Source: an uncultured Nitrospiraceae bacterium (lineage in GTDB: Bacteria > Nitrospirota > Thermodesulfovibrionia > Thermodesulfovibrionales > Dissulfurispiraceae). From it: DNA of 54,449 nt. Positions 41,679 through 49,975 of this stretch are shown piece by piece. A program made the position numbers and the translations under genes. How positions within the stretch are numbered: position 1 is the first letter of the stretch; each line of letters opens with the position of its first letter. The stretch is from assembly GCA_903822005.1 (NCBI GenBank), contig CAIJNL010000033.1, positions 1-54,449 on the forward strand, given 5' to 3'. The notes under the pieces were generated by a model, which had not been told where the DNA came from, searched no databases, and was given only the letters and a program-made list of their open reading frames with translations.

Positions 41679-42359
41679 TTACTCTTTGTCTATCCTGAAG
41701 ATCAGGAAAGCGCCCCAGAAGGGAACGAGCGCCTGACAAATCCTTTCTATCATGCGGCCAATGAATATGCAAAACGCGTTATCAAAGGGCGGGGCGAATA
41801 TCGCACCTTTCACTACGGCATTGGAGCCGAATTTTTCGGCCATCTTCTTCATCTCGCAGAATGAATAAAACCTTGCCTCTCTGAATATTGAATCCGGGTT
41901 TCTGCGGGCGGCGCGGCTTCTTCTGAACGCCCACCACGAGCCTGAGCCTAAAGTGCCGACAACCACCCTGCCGTCTTTTTTGCAGACCCGCACCATTTCC
42001 GATATCGCCTTTTCGGGTTCACTGATAAACTCGAGCGCTGTTATTGACATGACGAGATCGAAGGTTTCGTCCGGAAAATCGAGAGATACGGCGTCGCCGA
42101 CAGATACCTTTTCTATGCCCCTCGCTTTTGCGACCTCGAGCATTTTTTCAGCGATATCTATGCCTGTAATATCCACTTGATACTGCAGATAGTCGGCGGC
42201 AAAGTAACCAGTGCCGATCCCCACATCGAGTATTTTTTCCCCTTTTTTGGGCTGCGCGAGCTTCAGTACCAGTTCTTTTTCGTATTGGGCCACATACCTG
42301 CCCTGGCGTGTCTCGAACCACTTGTCATATTTTTCGACAAAGCTGTCAAAGGTCTGCAT
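41679..42359 (-). CDS. Class I SAM-dependent methyltransferase
   Basis: 226 aa. 'ILDVGIGTGYFAADYLQ' is the SAM-binding motif I, 'GIDIAEKMLEVAKARG' carries the acidic residue that binds ribose, and 'FDLVMSITALEFI' is motif II of the Methyltransf_11 group. The acceptor is unknown; small molecules such as quinone or lipid precursors are typical. The C-terminal third ('AIFAPPFDNAFCIFIGRMIERI') is hydrophobic, so it may sit against the membrane. An AGGAGT-like ribosome binding site lies upstream of the ATG. It is the last gene of the minus-strand group with ferrochelatase, 98 bp downstream of it. Confidence 0.82.
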   Translation of the reverse strand: MQTFDSFVEKYDKWFETRQGRYVAQYEKELVLKLAQPKKGEKILDVGIGTGYFAADYLQYQVDITGIDIAEKMLEVAKARGIEKVSVGDAVSLDFPDETFDLVMSITALEFISEPEKAISEMVRVCKKDGRVVVGTLGSGSWWAFRRSRAARRNPDSIFREARFYSFCEMKKMAEKFGSNAVVKGAIFAPPFDNAFCIFIGRMIERICQALVPFWGAFLIFRIDKE

Positions 42360-42457
42360 AAGGAACTCCTCTTTGGGTAGTTTTAAACGGGCTGTTTAAA
42401 TATGCCTGCTGTCCGGAATAATGCCTGCCGCTATATTAACTGTTCTTTATGTACTGA

Positions 42458-43405
42458 TCAAAGTATATGCTTGTGCCTGATCACCATGCCGGCAAGGGCC
42501 GCGATAAACGCGGGGGATGTATTAAGAGATTCGGTCCTCTTCAGATTAATCCCGAGTTTTGTTGCGAGTCCTTTGTACAGGATGTCAATCTCGTACAGCG
42601 TCTCGATGTGGTCAGACACGAAACTTACCGGAACCACCAACAGGTTCTTCACGCCTTCTTCACAGAGGTCTTCGATCATCTTTTCGGTCGAGAGACCGAG
42701 CCACTTCACCGGACCGCTGCGGGACTGGAACGAAAGGTGCCACTCCAGCTTTATTTCCTCTTCAAGCGCCTCGATAGTTCTTAACGTATGCTCAAGATAA
42801 GGATCACCTTCATCTATCAGCTTTTGAGGCAGGCTGTGCGCGCTGAAAAGGACAACCGGTTTTTCACTGAAGCAGTCCATGCCTTTTCTGATCTTTTCAG
42901 CAAGAGCGCCTATGTACATGGGATTGTCATACCAGGCTTCAATGCAGTGGTACCTGATATGCAATGCGTCGGCTGCAGCCCTGAATTTATTCATTGCCGA
43001 ACCGGTGGTTGCGGCTGAATATTGGGGATAAAGTGACAACGCTACAATATCCTTGATGCCATCATCCGCCATCCTTGCAACGGCATCTTCTATATACGGC
43101 TTCCAGTAGCTCATGCCCGCATATACCCGATATGACTCTCCACCCCCCGCAGACCGCAATACAGCCTCAAGGGCCTCTGCCTGTTCCTGGGTGATTAAGG
43201 GCAACGGCGACTTGCCACCGATTTGGGCATACATTTTCTCTGAATGGGCTGACCTCATTGTCGATATGAGCCATGCTATGGGCTTCTGGAGAATCGCGGG
43301 GCCGAGCCTTATGATATCGCGGTCCGAAAAGAGATTATACAGAAACGGCCTGATTGCTTCGGTGGAGTCCGGACCGCCCATGTTCAATAAAAGCACACCT
43401 GTCAT
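42458..43405 (-). CDS. hemH: Ferrochelatase
   Basis: 315 aa, normal length. It inserts ferrous iron into protoporphyrin (or coproporphyrin) to make heme. Start 'GVLLLNMGGPDS' and 'RLYNLFSDRDII'-like 'FLYNLFSDRDIIRL' are class hallmarks. 'VLFSAHSLP' contains the metal-binding His, 'FQSRSGPVKWL' the substrate-loop motif and 'SFVSDHIETLYEID' the C-terminal signature with the acidic proton path. There is no obvious iron-sulfur C-terminal extension. The gene fits the presence of multiheme cytochromes. A strong ribosome binding site is not visible before the ATG. It lies 47 bp after the Cys-rich gene. Confidence 0.95.
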   Translation of the reverse strand: MTGVLLLNMGGPDSTEAIRPFLYNLFSDRDIIRLGPAILQKPIAWLISTMRSAHSEKMYAQIGGKSPLPLITQEQAEALEAVLRSAGGGESYRVYAGMSYWKPYIEDAVARMADDGIKDIVALSLYPQYSAATTGSAMNKFRAAADALHIRYHCIEAWYDNPMYIGALAEKIRKGMDCFSEKPVVLFSAHSLPQKLIDEGDPYLEHTLRTIEALEEEIKLEWHLSFQSRSGPVKWLGLSTEKMIEDLCEEGVKNLLVVPVSFVSDHIETLYEIDILYKGLATKLGINLKRTESLNTSPAFIAALAGMVIRHKHIL

Positions 43406-43452
43406 GAATTAAGGATACAGCATGCCGTTAATGGATTCAATCCCGGCAGCTA

Positions 43453-43710
43453 TCATGGCGCAGCCTCTTCCTGCTCTTTCAGTTTTCTGATGAGTCTTTC
43501 GTATTTTTCAGGGCCGACGCAATCACGCGCTGCCGGACACCATTCAATGCATGACGGCGCCATGTCCCTTGTGATAATCTTTCCGCAGCCCTTGCATTTC
43601 ATGTCAGGCTCATCGGACCATATCTCATTCTTATGGCAGCAATAAGCACAGACGAGATCTTCCGGAAAGGGGCTCTTTATCTCTTTGCTCCCGGGGCAGC
43701 TCTCTTTCAT
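43453..43710 (-). CDS. Small Cys-rich (zinc-ribbon-like) protein upstream of hemH
   Basis: 85 aa. Nine cysteines: C5, C21-xx-C24-C25-H26, C39-xx-C42, C54, C58 and C64. CAYC...CKGC forms a probable zinc ribbon; 'SCIEWCPAARDCVG' resembles a second metal-binding cluster. There is no signal peptide. The C-terminal tail is charged and helical. First gene of the hemH group, divergent from the PAS kinase. I recognise the general pattern (small Cys-rich protein in anaerobes) but not a defined function. Confidence 0.65.
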   Translation of the reverse strand: MKESCPGSKEIKSPFPEDLVCAYCCHKNEIWSDEPDMKCKGCGKIITRDMAPSCIEWCPAARDCVGPEKYERLIRKLKEQEEAAP

Positions 43711-43867
43711 GCTTTTATCTTATCAGTTATCGATGGAATCCATAACCGTCACAGATCGCCATCCCGGCATTTTACTGCCTGTGCTTCAAGAAGATATAAT
43801 GTCGTAGTCGGGACAAGCGGAACATGGAAGAGATCCATGTCGCTGCCGGACAGAAAGGTCATTCAGA

Positions 43868-45364
43868 ATGTCCAGATCTTTTGCGGAAGATTTTCCGTCA
43901 GGAATTAAGGACGACCTGTACCGGACAATATTTTACAGTGCGGGGGTCGCGATGGTAGTAATCGAAAAAGACACTACCATATCTGTTGCCAATGCCGAAT
44001 TTTCCGCCATGACCGGATTCTTAAAAGAAGAGATCGAAAACCGCCTGAGCTTGACCAGTTTTTTTATCGATGACATGGATGAACCCATGATCGAATATTA
44101 CCATCCCCACCGCATTCCTCCTGATAAGGAACCGAATAAATACCAATCCCGACTCCGCAACAAAGAAGGGAGAATATATGATGTCCTTGTCAACGTGTCC
44201 CTTCTTGCGGATTCGGACAGAACCCTCGCGACACTTATAGATATCACCGACGCTAAACACATGGAAAAAAATGTTATGGAGCGCGACAATGCGTTTATTC
44301 TTTTCGGGGAGCTCCAGACCATATTCAATGCCATGCCGGGTACACTTTCCATTATATCGTCGGACATGAAAATTATATGGACAAACCGCAACAATAGGTC
44401 GCGGCGTGGGCTGCCTGCTGTCAATGTACTCATGGATAAATGTTTTGAAGCGTATCACGGGCTCGACAAACCGTGCCGGGATTGTCCAATCATTGAGTGT
44501 TTTTCGACCGGTGAACCCCGGACAGCGCGTATCCATTCCCCTGCGGGAGCCATATGGGACGTTAAAGCCTTCCCTATCATGGACGACAGCGGCAAGGTGC
44601 TTAACGTGATCGATTTCGCTGAAGATGTGACAGAAAAGGCCAAACTCGAGCTCGACGCGGAAAGGTCGGCCCATCTCGCATCCATCGGCAAACTCGCTGC
44701 CGGCGTGGCCCACGAAATCAATAATCCCATCAACGGCATTATCAACTACGCGCAGATTCTTATTAACGATAACAGGACGGGTGAGACGCATGAGATTGCA
44801 TCGCGCATCGTGTCTGAGGGTACGCGCATTGCCGGAATAGTAAGGAGCCTTCTCTCATTCGCCCGCCAGGACAGGGAAGCCAAAAGCGCCGTTTCAGTGC
44901 GGGACATTATAGATGAATCGCTTACCCTCGGGACTGCAATGCTCCGTCGTGACGCCATCCGGCTTGAAATTTTCATAGTCGACGGGCTGCCGATGATTTA
45001 TGCAAATGCGCAGCAGTTGCAGCAAGTGTTGCTGAATTTGCTTAGCAATGCGCAGCACGCCCTTAACGAAACATCCCGGGAAACAGGTCATAAGAAACTT
45101 TCGATTATTGCGGAATCAATCAAGGGTGGTACCTTTGTGTCAGTATCATTTATCGATAATGGGATAGGTATCCCGGCTGAAAACCTAGAAAAGGTCATGC
45201 TGCCTTTTTTCACCACAAAACCGTCCGGCAAGGGAACAGGACTCGGGCTCAGCATTAGTCACGGAATTATCGCGGATCATGGCGGCACATTGTCGCTTCA
45301 GAGCATACCGGGGGTATCTACTACCGTGACCATCAGCCTGCCGGCGATTAGGGAGGACGCTTGA
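43868..45364 (+). CDS. Cytoplasmic PAS-PAS sensor histidine kinase
   Basis: 498 aa, without membrane segments. The first PAS (about 15-125) is '[30 protein letters not shown]'-like (parts quoted). The second (about 150-255) contains '[21 protein letters not shown]', a Cys-rich insert found in some PAS domains that may bind a metal or sense redox state. The kinase core has '[21 protein letters not shown]' (phospho-His), '[13 protein letters not shown]' and '[20 protein letters not shown]'. The stop codon overlaps the TTG start of the following response regulator gene, so they are a co-translated two-component pair. AAAGG lies about ten bases before the ATG. Confidence 0.87.
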   Translation: MSRSFAEDFPSGIKDDLYRTIFYSAGVAMVVIEKDTTISVANAEFSAMTGFLKEEIENRLSLTSFFIDDMDEPMIEYYHPHRIPPDKEPNKYQSRLRNKEGRIYDVLVNVSLLADSDRTLATLIDITDAKHMEKNVMERDNAFILFGELQTIFNAMPGTLSIISSDMKIIWTNRNNRSRRGLPAVNVLMDKCFEAYHGLDKPCRDCPIIECFSTGEPRTARIHSPAGAIWDVKAFPIMDDSGKVLNVIDFAEDVTEKAKLELDAERSAHLASIGKLAAGVAHEINNPINGIINYAQILINDNRTGETHEIASRIVSEGTRIAGIVRSLLSFARQDREAKSAVSVRDIIDESLTLGTAMLRRDAIRLEIFIVDGLPMIYANAQQLQQVLLNLLSNAQHALNETSRETGHKKLSIIAESIKGGTFVSVSFIDNGIGIPAENLEKVMLPFFTTKPSGKGTGLGLSISHGIIADHGGTLSLQSIPGVSTTVTISLPAIREDA

Positions 45365-47067
45365 AACCATTGATACTTGTTATTGATGACGAAGAAAGCC
45401 TGCGCTACACTTTTAAAAAGTTTTTGACCAATGCCGGGTACGATGTCGAAGTGGCGGCAAGTCTGGATGAGGCACTTGCGCAGATCGACAAAAAACATAT
45501 CGACATGATTTTTACCGACATTGTCCTCGGCTGGCAAAACGGCCTGGATATACTCGGCATCGTGGGTGAGCGTCGCCTGACCTGTCCTGTGGTCATCTTC
45601 ACCGGAGCGCCTGATCTGAATACCGCGGCTGAGGCTGTCAGGCTCGGGGCTTTTGACTACCTCTCAAAACCTGTACTGGAGAACACTCTTCTCAGGCTCG
45701 CCGACCGTGGCATAAAACATAAGAAAATCGTTGATGAGAAGGAGCTCTTCAGAATCCATATCGAGGCCATATTCAGCAGCGTAAAGGACGGTATAATTGC
45801 TGTCGACCCTGCCCTGAAAATTATCGCCATGAACGATGCGAACAGGAAATTCTGCGGCTGCACTGATAATATGCTCGGCAGACCTCTGACTGAGTCTTTC
45901 ATGCGTTGTCAGGGCCGATGCCTGGCTGCTGTGCAACAGGCCATAGAGACAAAGGTCCCGGCCGAATTTCTTCGGGTCGAATGTATGCGCGACGATGCGC
46001 CTCCGCGCATAGTCACGCTGACGGCATCACCGCTTGAAGACGGTTCAGGATCATTTCTCGGCGCTGTGCTGGTAAAGCGGGATGAGACCCGATTAGCAGT
46101 CCTGGAACGGCGGCTCGCAGAACAAACGGGCGCACACGGCATGGTCGGCGACAGTAATGAGATCAGGGAAGTACTTTCTCTGCTTGAGAGCCTTGCCCAG
46201 GTTGAGACAACGGTCCTTATACTCGGAGAAAGCGGTACAGGGAAAGAGCTTGCTGCCCAGGCCCTTCACTTTTTAAGCCCGCGAAAGAACGGGCCCTTTG
46301 TTAAGGTAAATTGTGCGGCCCTGCCAGATGATCTGCTTGCGAGCGAACTTTTCGGACATGTCAAAGGCGCCTTTACCGGGGCCATTTCGGACCGAATCGG
46401 GCGCTTCCAACAGGCCTCGGGCGGAACAATTTTTCTCGATGAAATAGGTGATATATCCGCGCGGATGCAGCTCAGTCTTCTCAGGGTACTGCAGGAAAAA
46501 GAGTTTGAGAGGGTGGGCGAATCGCAGCCGCTCAAGGCAGACCTGCGTATTATTGCGGCCACCAACCGCGACCTTCGTGAAAAGGTAAAGGCGGGCGAAT
46601 TCAGGGAAGACCTTTTCTATCGTCTTAATGTGATACCTGTGCGCATGCCGTCTCTCAGAGAGCGAAAAGCGGACATACCTTTGCTTACTCATCATTTTAT
46701 ACGCGAGTTCGCTCTCAAGTTCGACAAGTCAGGGACAGACCTTTCGGATGATGCAATGCGGGCCCTGATGGAATATGCCTGGCCCGGCAATGTCAGGGAA
46801 TTGCGCCACGCCATAGAGCACGCATTTGTAGTGACCCGCGATTCGACCATTACAATCAGCAGCCTGCCGGGTGAGCTGCGTTTATTAGCGACGGGAAAAG
46901 AAGCTGACGACGCTTCGGCCGATAGCGGCATAAATGCCGCCACATTAAGCCGCGCCCTTGAACAATGCAGCTGGAACAAGGCAAAGGCGGCGCGTCTTGT
47001 CGGTATAAGCAGACGTACGATCTACCGCAAGATAAAGGAATTCGGACTGGAAACCGATTCAGATTAG
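45361..47067 (+). CDS. NtrC-type sigma54 response regulator with internal PAS domain
   Basis: 568 aa from TTG 45361, four bases after GGGAGG and overlapping the kinase stop. A receiver domain (1-120) with an intact acidic pair ('VIDDEE') and phospho-acceptor in 'IFTDIVLG' comes first. A PAS domain (about 130-240; 'IFSSVKDGIIAVDPALKI', with Cys in 'FCGCTD' and 'CQGRCLAA') is inserted before the AAA+ domain, an uncommon three-part layout. [14 protein letters not shown] and [10 protein letters not shown] are intact, and a Fis-type helix-turn-helix closes the protein ('NKAKAARLVGISRRTIYRKI'). The chemotaxis genes immediately downstream start from a sigma54 promoter with paired inverted repeats, the likely target. 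Confidence 0.9.
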   Translation: MKPLILVIDDEESLRYTFKKFLTNAGYDVEVAASLDEALAQIDKKHIDMIFTDIVLGWQNGLDILGIVGERRLTCPVVIFTGAPDLNTAAEAVRLGAFDYLSKPVLENTLLRLADRGIKHKKIVDEKELFRIHIEAIFSSVKDGIIAVDPALKIIAMNDANRKFCGCTDNMLGRPLTESFMRCQGRCLAAVQQAIETKVPAEFLRVECMRDDAPPRIVTLTASPLEDGSGSFLGAVLVKRDETRLAVLERRLAEQTGAHGMVGDSNEIREVLSLLESLAQVETTVLILGESGTGKELAAQALHFLSPRKNGPFVKVNCAALPDDLLASELFGHVKGAFTGAISDRIGRFQQASGGTIFLDEIGDISARMQLSLLRVLQEKEFERVGESQPLKADLRIIAATNRDLREKVKAGEFREDLFYRLNVIPVRMPSLRERKADIPLLTHHFIREFALKFDKSGTDLSDDAMRALMEYAWPGNVRELRHAIEHAFVVTRDSTITISSLPGELRLLATGKEADDASADSGINAATLSRALEQCSWNKAKAARLVGISRRTIYRKIKEFGLETDSD

Positions 47068-47104
47068 CAGCAGGACACGCTGTATAAGTCGGCTTTCGCC
47101 CAAA

Positions 47105-47153
47105 TCTGCACCGTGGCACAGATATGCGTCACGAATTCTGTGCCAGTGACACA
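47105..47153. promoter_or_regulatory. Paired inverted repeats upstream of cheW, candidate enhancer
   Basis: TGGCACAGA (47114-47122) is mirrored by TCTGTGCCA (47137-47145). The region can also be read as two sites, TCTG...CAGA (47105-47122) and TGTG-N7-CACA (47139-47153), whose centres are about 32 bp apart. The sigma54 promoter lies 80-125 bp downstream. Confidence 0.55.
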
Positions 47154-47230
47154 TATTCCTTTCGCCTTTCAAAACACTCCTTTCTGCATATCTCACTGAA
47201 TAATGGGAATTTCTCAACTTTTCATTCTCC

Positions 47231-47245
47231 GGGCATGTGACTTGC
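47231..47245 (+). promoter_or_regulatory. Sigma54 promoter of the cheW-chemoreceptor group
   Basis: GGGCAT-GTGAC-TTGC followed by TATA. GG and GC are ten bases apart; only the first base of the -24 box differs from TGGCAT. The cheW ATG is about 90 bp downstream. Confidence 0.68.
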
Positions 47246-47336
47246 TATAAATATGCACGGTATGTCGAACAAACAATCTGTTCAGGCAGCTCAAAGGTTC
47301 GGCAGATCAATTCAAGGTTTAATTATGGAGGATATC

Positions 47337-47837
47337 ATGAACGCAATCGATACAAAAAAGGAATTATCTGTTCCCGGCAGCAGCGTTACCATACAACTGG
47401 TTACCTTCTTCATAGGCAGCGGCGAGTATGCTGTCGATATAGGGAAGGTGCAGGAGATAAACCGTTATAACGATGTTACGAAGATGCCAAACACACCTGA
47501 TTATATCGAAGGGATCATAAATCTGCGGGGCAAGGTAATGCCTGTGATAAACCTGGCAAAGCTCATGGGCCTCGACGGATCATTCCTGAAAGACTCGAAG
47601 ATAATGATTGCGGATATCAGGGGCGTCACTACCGGGCTGCTTGTGGATAATGTATCAGAGGTGCTCAGAATATCCTCAACGCTTTTAGAGCCGCCGCCGG
47701 TGCTTTCAAACGAGAAATCCGGAGATATAGTAAGGGCAATAGCAAAGCTTGAAGACCGGCTGCTGATGCTGCTGGACCTCGACAAGCTCATGATGGCGGA
47801 CATCCCGGCCGATATACTTGCACTGGAACATGTATAA
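47337..47837 (+). CDS. cheW: CheW chemotaxis coupling protein
   Basis: 166 aa from ATG 47337, chosen for GGAGG six bases upstream; the open frame extends 84 bases further 5' without support. The fold is the CheW SH3-like domain: 'QLVTFFIGSGEYAVDIGKVQEI', 'MPNTPDYIEGIINLRGKVMPVINL' (the strongly conserved segment) and 'GLLVDNVSEVLRI'. It links chemoreceptors to the kinase CheA. No cheA, cheY, cheB or cheR is in the window, so this group adds receptors to a system encoded elsewhere. First gene under the sigma54 promoter at 47231. Confidence 0.92.
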   Translation: MNAIDTKKELSVPGSSVTIQLVTFFIGSGEYAVDIGKVQEINRYNDVTKMPNTPDYIEGIINLRGKVMPVINLAKLMGLDGSFLKDSKIMIADIRGVTTGLLVDNVSEVLRISSTLLEPPPVLSNEKSGDIVRAIAKLEDRLLMLLDLDKLMMADIPADILALEHV

Positions 47838-47915
47838 AATCTGTTTTCCACGACTATTTTATTCTGGTTCCCATATCAGATTGTAATTTGGCGGACAAGA
47901 ACGAAAGGCGATGAC

Positions 47916-48095
47916 ATGGTCAATCAGGACGAACCAAAGAAACCTTGCCCGTTTATCCATAGCCCGAGCAAAGATTGTTATTGCTATGAGATAAGCAGCA
48001 GCAGGGTGCAGGATGTGCTGAGATATTGCAATGCGTTTTACACACTTTGCCCCGTTTATCAGGGGATCAAGTCTGGCGAGAAGATCAATAAATAA
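47916..48095 (+). CDS. 59-aa Cys-rich protein between cheW and the chemoreceptor
   Basis: ATG 47916, stop TAA 48093-48095; AAAGG lies about ten bases upstream. It contains six cysteines: 'KKPCPFIHSPSKDCYCYEI' and, after a helix, 'RYCNAFYTLCPVY'. The C-x9-C-x-C ... C-x6-C pattern suggests metal or disulfide binding. No signal peptide. It sits 78 bp after cheW and 33 bp before the receptor gene, so it is probably co-expressed. The family is not recognised. Confidence 0.65.
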   Translation: MVNQDEPKKPCPFIHSPSKDCYCYEISSSRVQDVLRYCNAFYTLCPVYQGIKSGEKINK

Positions 48096-48128
48096 TTTTT
48101 ACAATATATTTCCCTGGGAGGGGCAGAC

Positions 48129-49808
48129 ATGTTAAACAACATGAGAATAGGCAGGAGGATGGCAGTATGCTTCGGGGTAATTCTATTTTTGATGCTTACG
48201 ATAGTTCTCATCGCATTTTACAATATGAACGTGATACAGGACAATCTTGACCGTATCGTGAAAATTAACAATGTCCGCCTGTCGGAAGTTACCAATATAA
48301 GTGAGGATATTCGCGAGATATCCATCATATCCCGTAATTTCTTTCTTATAAAGGGAGAAGATGCGGAATTTTTCAAACGCATTGAACAACACAGGATCAG
48401 GCTCGCAAAGTCAGTTAAAACAATAGAAGGCCTGACAAGCAAGGATGATGTAAAAGGCCTGGAATTAATCGCGAAAATTAAGCAGGGAATATTGGCTGCA
48501 AGAGACAGCAATACTAAAATGTTCGATGCTATTAAGGCCGGGAAACAGGGAGAAGCTCACAGCATACTTCTTTCGTCGGCGCGTGTGGCTATGCGTAATT
48601 TGCTTAATACTGCTAATGATTACGCAAAGCACCAGGTTGAACGCAATAGTCTTCGCTATGCAATGGCCGTTGAGTCAAAAAATGCCGCCCTTATCGTTAT
48701 GGCCGTTGCGGGCTGCCTTGCAATACTGTTAGCAGTGTTCTTTGCCATATTCCTGACGCGAAGCATTGTCGGACCGCTTGGCAGGAGCGTTGAGATGGCC
48801 GACAAGATAGCTTCAGGTGATCTCACTTCCGCAGAACTCGACACATCATCAAGAGATGAGGTCGGACAGCTGTCCAGTTCTCTGAACAAGATGCAGAGCT
48901 CACTCGCCGCCATGATAGGAAAATTTTCTGATACCTCCAATCATGTGGCCTCAGCCTCGGAAGAGCTTTCAGCCACCGTTCTGCAGATAACCCAGAGAGT
49001 AGAAGAGCAATCGGCAAAGACAACACAGGTTGCCACGGCAACGGTCCAGATGTCGCAAACTGTTGTTGATATTGCAAAAAATACCTCGGGCATAGCGACC
49101 TCTGCAACAGAAACCTTTCAGACTGCTGAAGACGGCGCACGGATAGTTGAGCAGACCGTTAAAGAGGTAAGCGAGATTGCCCAGACCGTCGACGGTCTTT
49201 CAGGCATGATGAATACGCTCGGTACAAGGTCTCACCAGATTGGCGACATCGTCGGGGTCATAAGAGACATAGCGGACCAGACTAATCTGCTCGCGCTGAA
49301 TGCTGCGATAGAAGCTGCACGCGCAGGCGACCAGGGCAGGGGATTTGCAGTTGTGGCGGACGAAGTCCGCAAACTGGCCGAAAAAACGGCCGCTGCCACC
49401 TCGGAGATCGAAGACATGATAGAAGCCATGCAGGCTGAAACGGCTAATGCTGTCAATTCGATGGGTACTGCCCAGACAAAAGTCGAAGATGGAGTTGCTC
49501 TTGCTTTAAAAGCAGGTGATGGCCTGCGCAAGATTGTGGCCGGTGTCAGCGAACTGCAGTCCATGGTACAGCAGATAGCCTCTGCTACCGAGGAAATGTC
49601 GACTGTTTCGGAACAGATAAGCGGAGATATCGAGCTTGTGGCGGAGGTGTCGAGAGAAACGCAAGAAAGCTCCAGCCAGATTGGCAAAGAGGCCAACAGC
49701 CTGTCAAGGCTTTCGGGAGACCTGCTTGTCGAGGTCAGGAAAGTGAGATTGAATGACAAGACATTCAGCGCGGCCGGTTTGGCTGTATCGTCCGTGGCGC
49801 TTTCATAA
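48129..49808 (+). CDS. Methyl-accepting chemotaxis protein with four-helix-bundle sensor
   Basis: 559 aa, with a GGGAGGGG ribosome binding site. Membrane segments near 10-32 and 188-212 flank a helical periplasmic domain of about 155 residues that looks like 4HB_MCP ('[25 protein letters not shown]'-type pattern, parts quoted). A HAMP domain ('[26 protein letters not shown]') follows, then a long signalling coiled coil whose tip contains '[20 protein letters not shown]' and '[15 protein letters not shown]', the CheA/CheW contact region. There is no C-terminal CheR-binding pentapeptide; it ends AVSSVALS. Confidence 0.92.
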   Translation: MLNNMRIGRRMAVCFGVILFLMLTIVLIAFYNMNVIQDNLDRIVKINNVRLSEVTNISEDIREISIISRNFFLIKGEDAEFFKRIEQHRIRLAKSVKTIEGLTSKDDVKGLELIAKIKQGILAARDSNTKMFDAIKAGKQGEAHSILLSSARVAMRNLLNTANDYAKHQVERNSLRYAMAVESKNAALIVMAVAGCLAILLAVFFAIFLTRSIVGPLGRSVEMADKIASGDLTSAELDTSSRDEVGQLSSSLNKMQSSLAAMIGKFSDTSNHVASASEELSATVLQITQRVEEQSAKTTQVATATVQMSQTVVDIAKNTSGIATSATETFQTAEDGARIVEQTVKEVSEIAQTVDGLSGMMNTLGTRSHQIGDIVGVIRDIADQTNLLALNAAIEAARAGDQGRGFAVVADEVRKLAEKTAAATSEIEDMIEAMQAETANAVNSMGTAQTKVEDGVALALKAGDGLRKIVAGVSELQSMVQQIASATEEMSTVSEQISGDIELVAEVSRETQESSSQIGKEANSLSRLSGDLLVEVRKVRLNDKTFSAAGLAVSSVALS

Positions 49809-49975
49809 CAACATAATTGGGAGGCGTTTTATTAAATAATATTCAAGTAGTTTATGATCAGAATACCGGGTTGATTCCCGTAAGAACTTATTGGCTCTTT
49901 GCAGCTTTCTTATCAGTAGCAAAGCTTAAGCCCTGCAATTTATTAACAGTATGATATTTCGGAGGAAAAGGAAAA

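Noticed and set aside
43766-43778. CGGCAT...CTGCC resembling a sigma54 promoter before the PAS kinase gene
   Set aside because: The GG and GC doublets are nine bases apart instead of ten, and both boxes deviate.
49891-49904. TTGGCTCTTTGCAGC resembling a sigma54 promoter before the second chemoreceptor
   Set aside because: GG-to-GC spacing is nine bases and the -12 box is not TTGC; the receptor is probably transcribed from the 47231 promoter or another signal.
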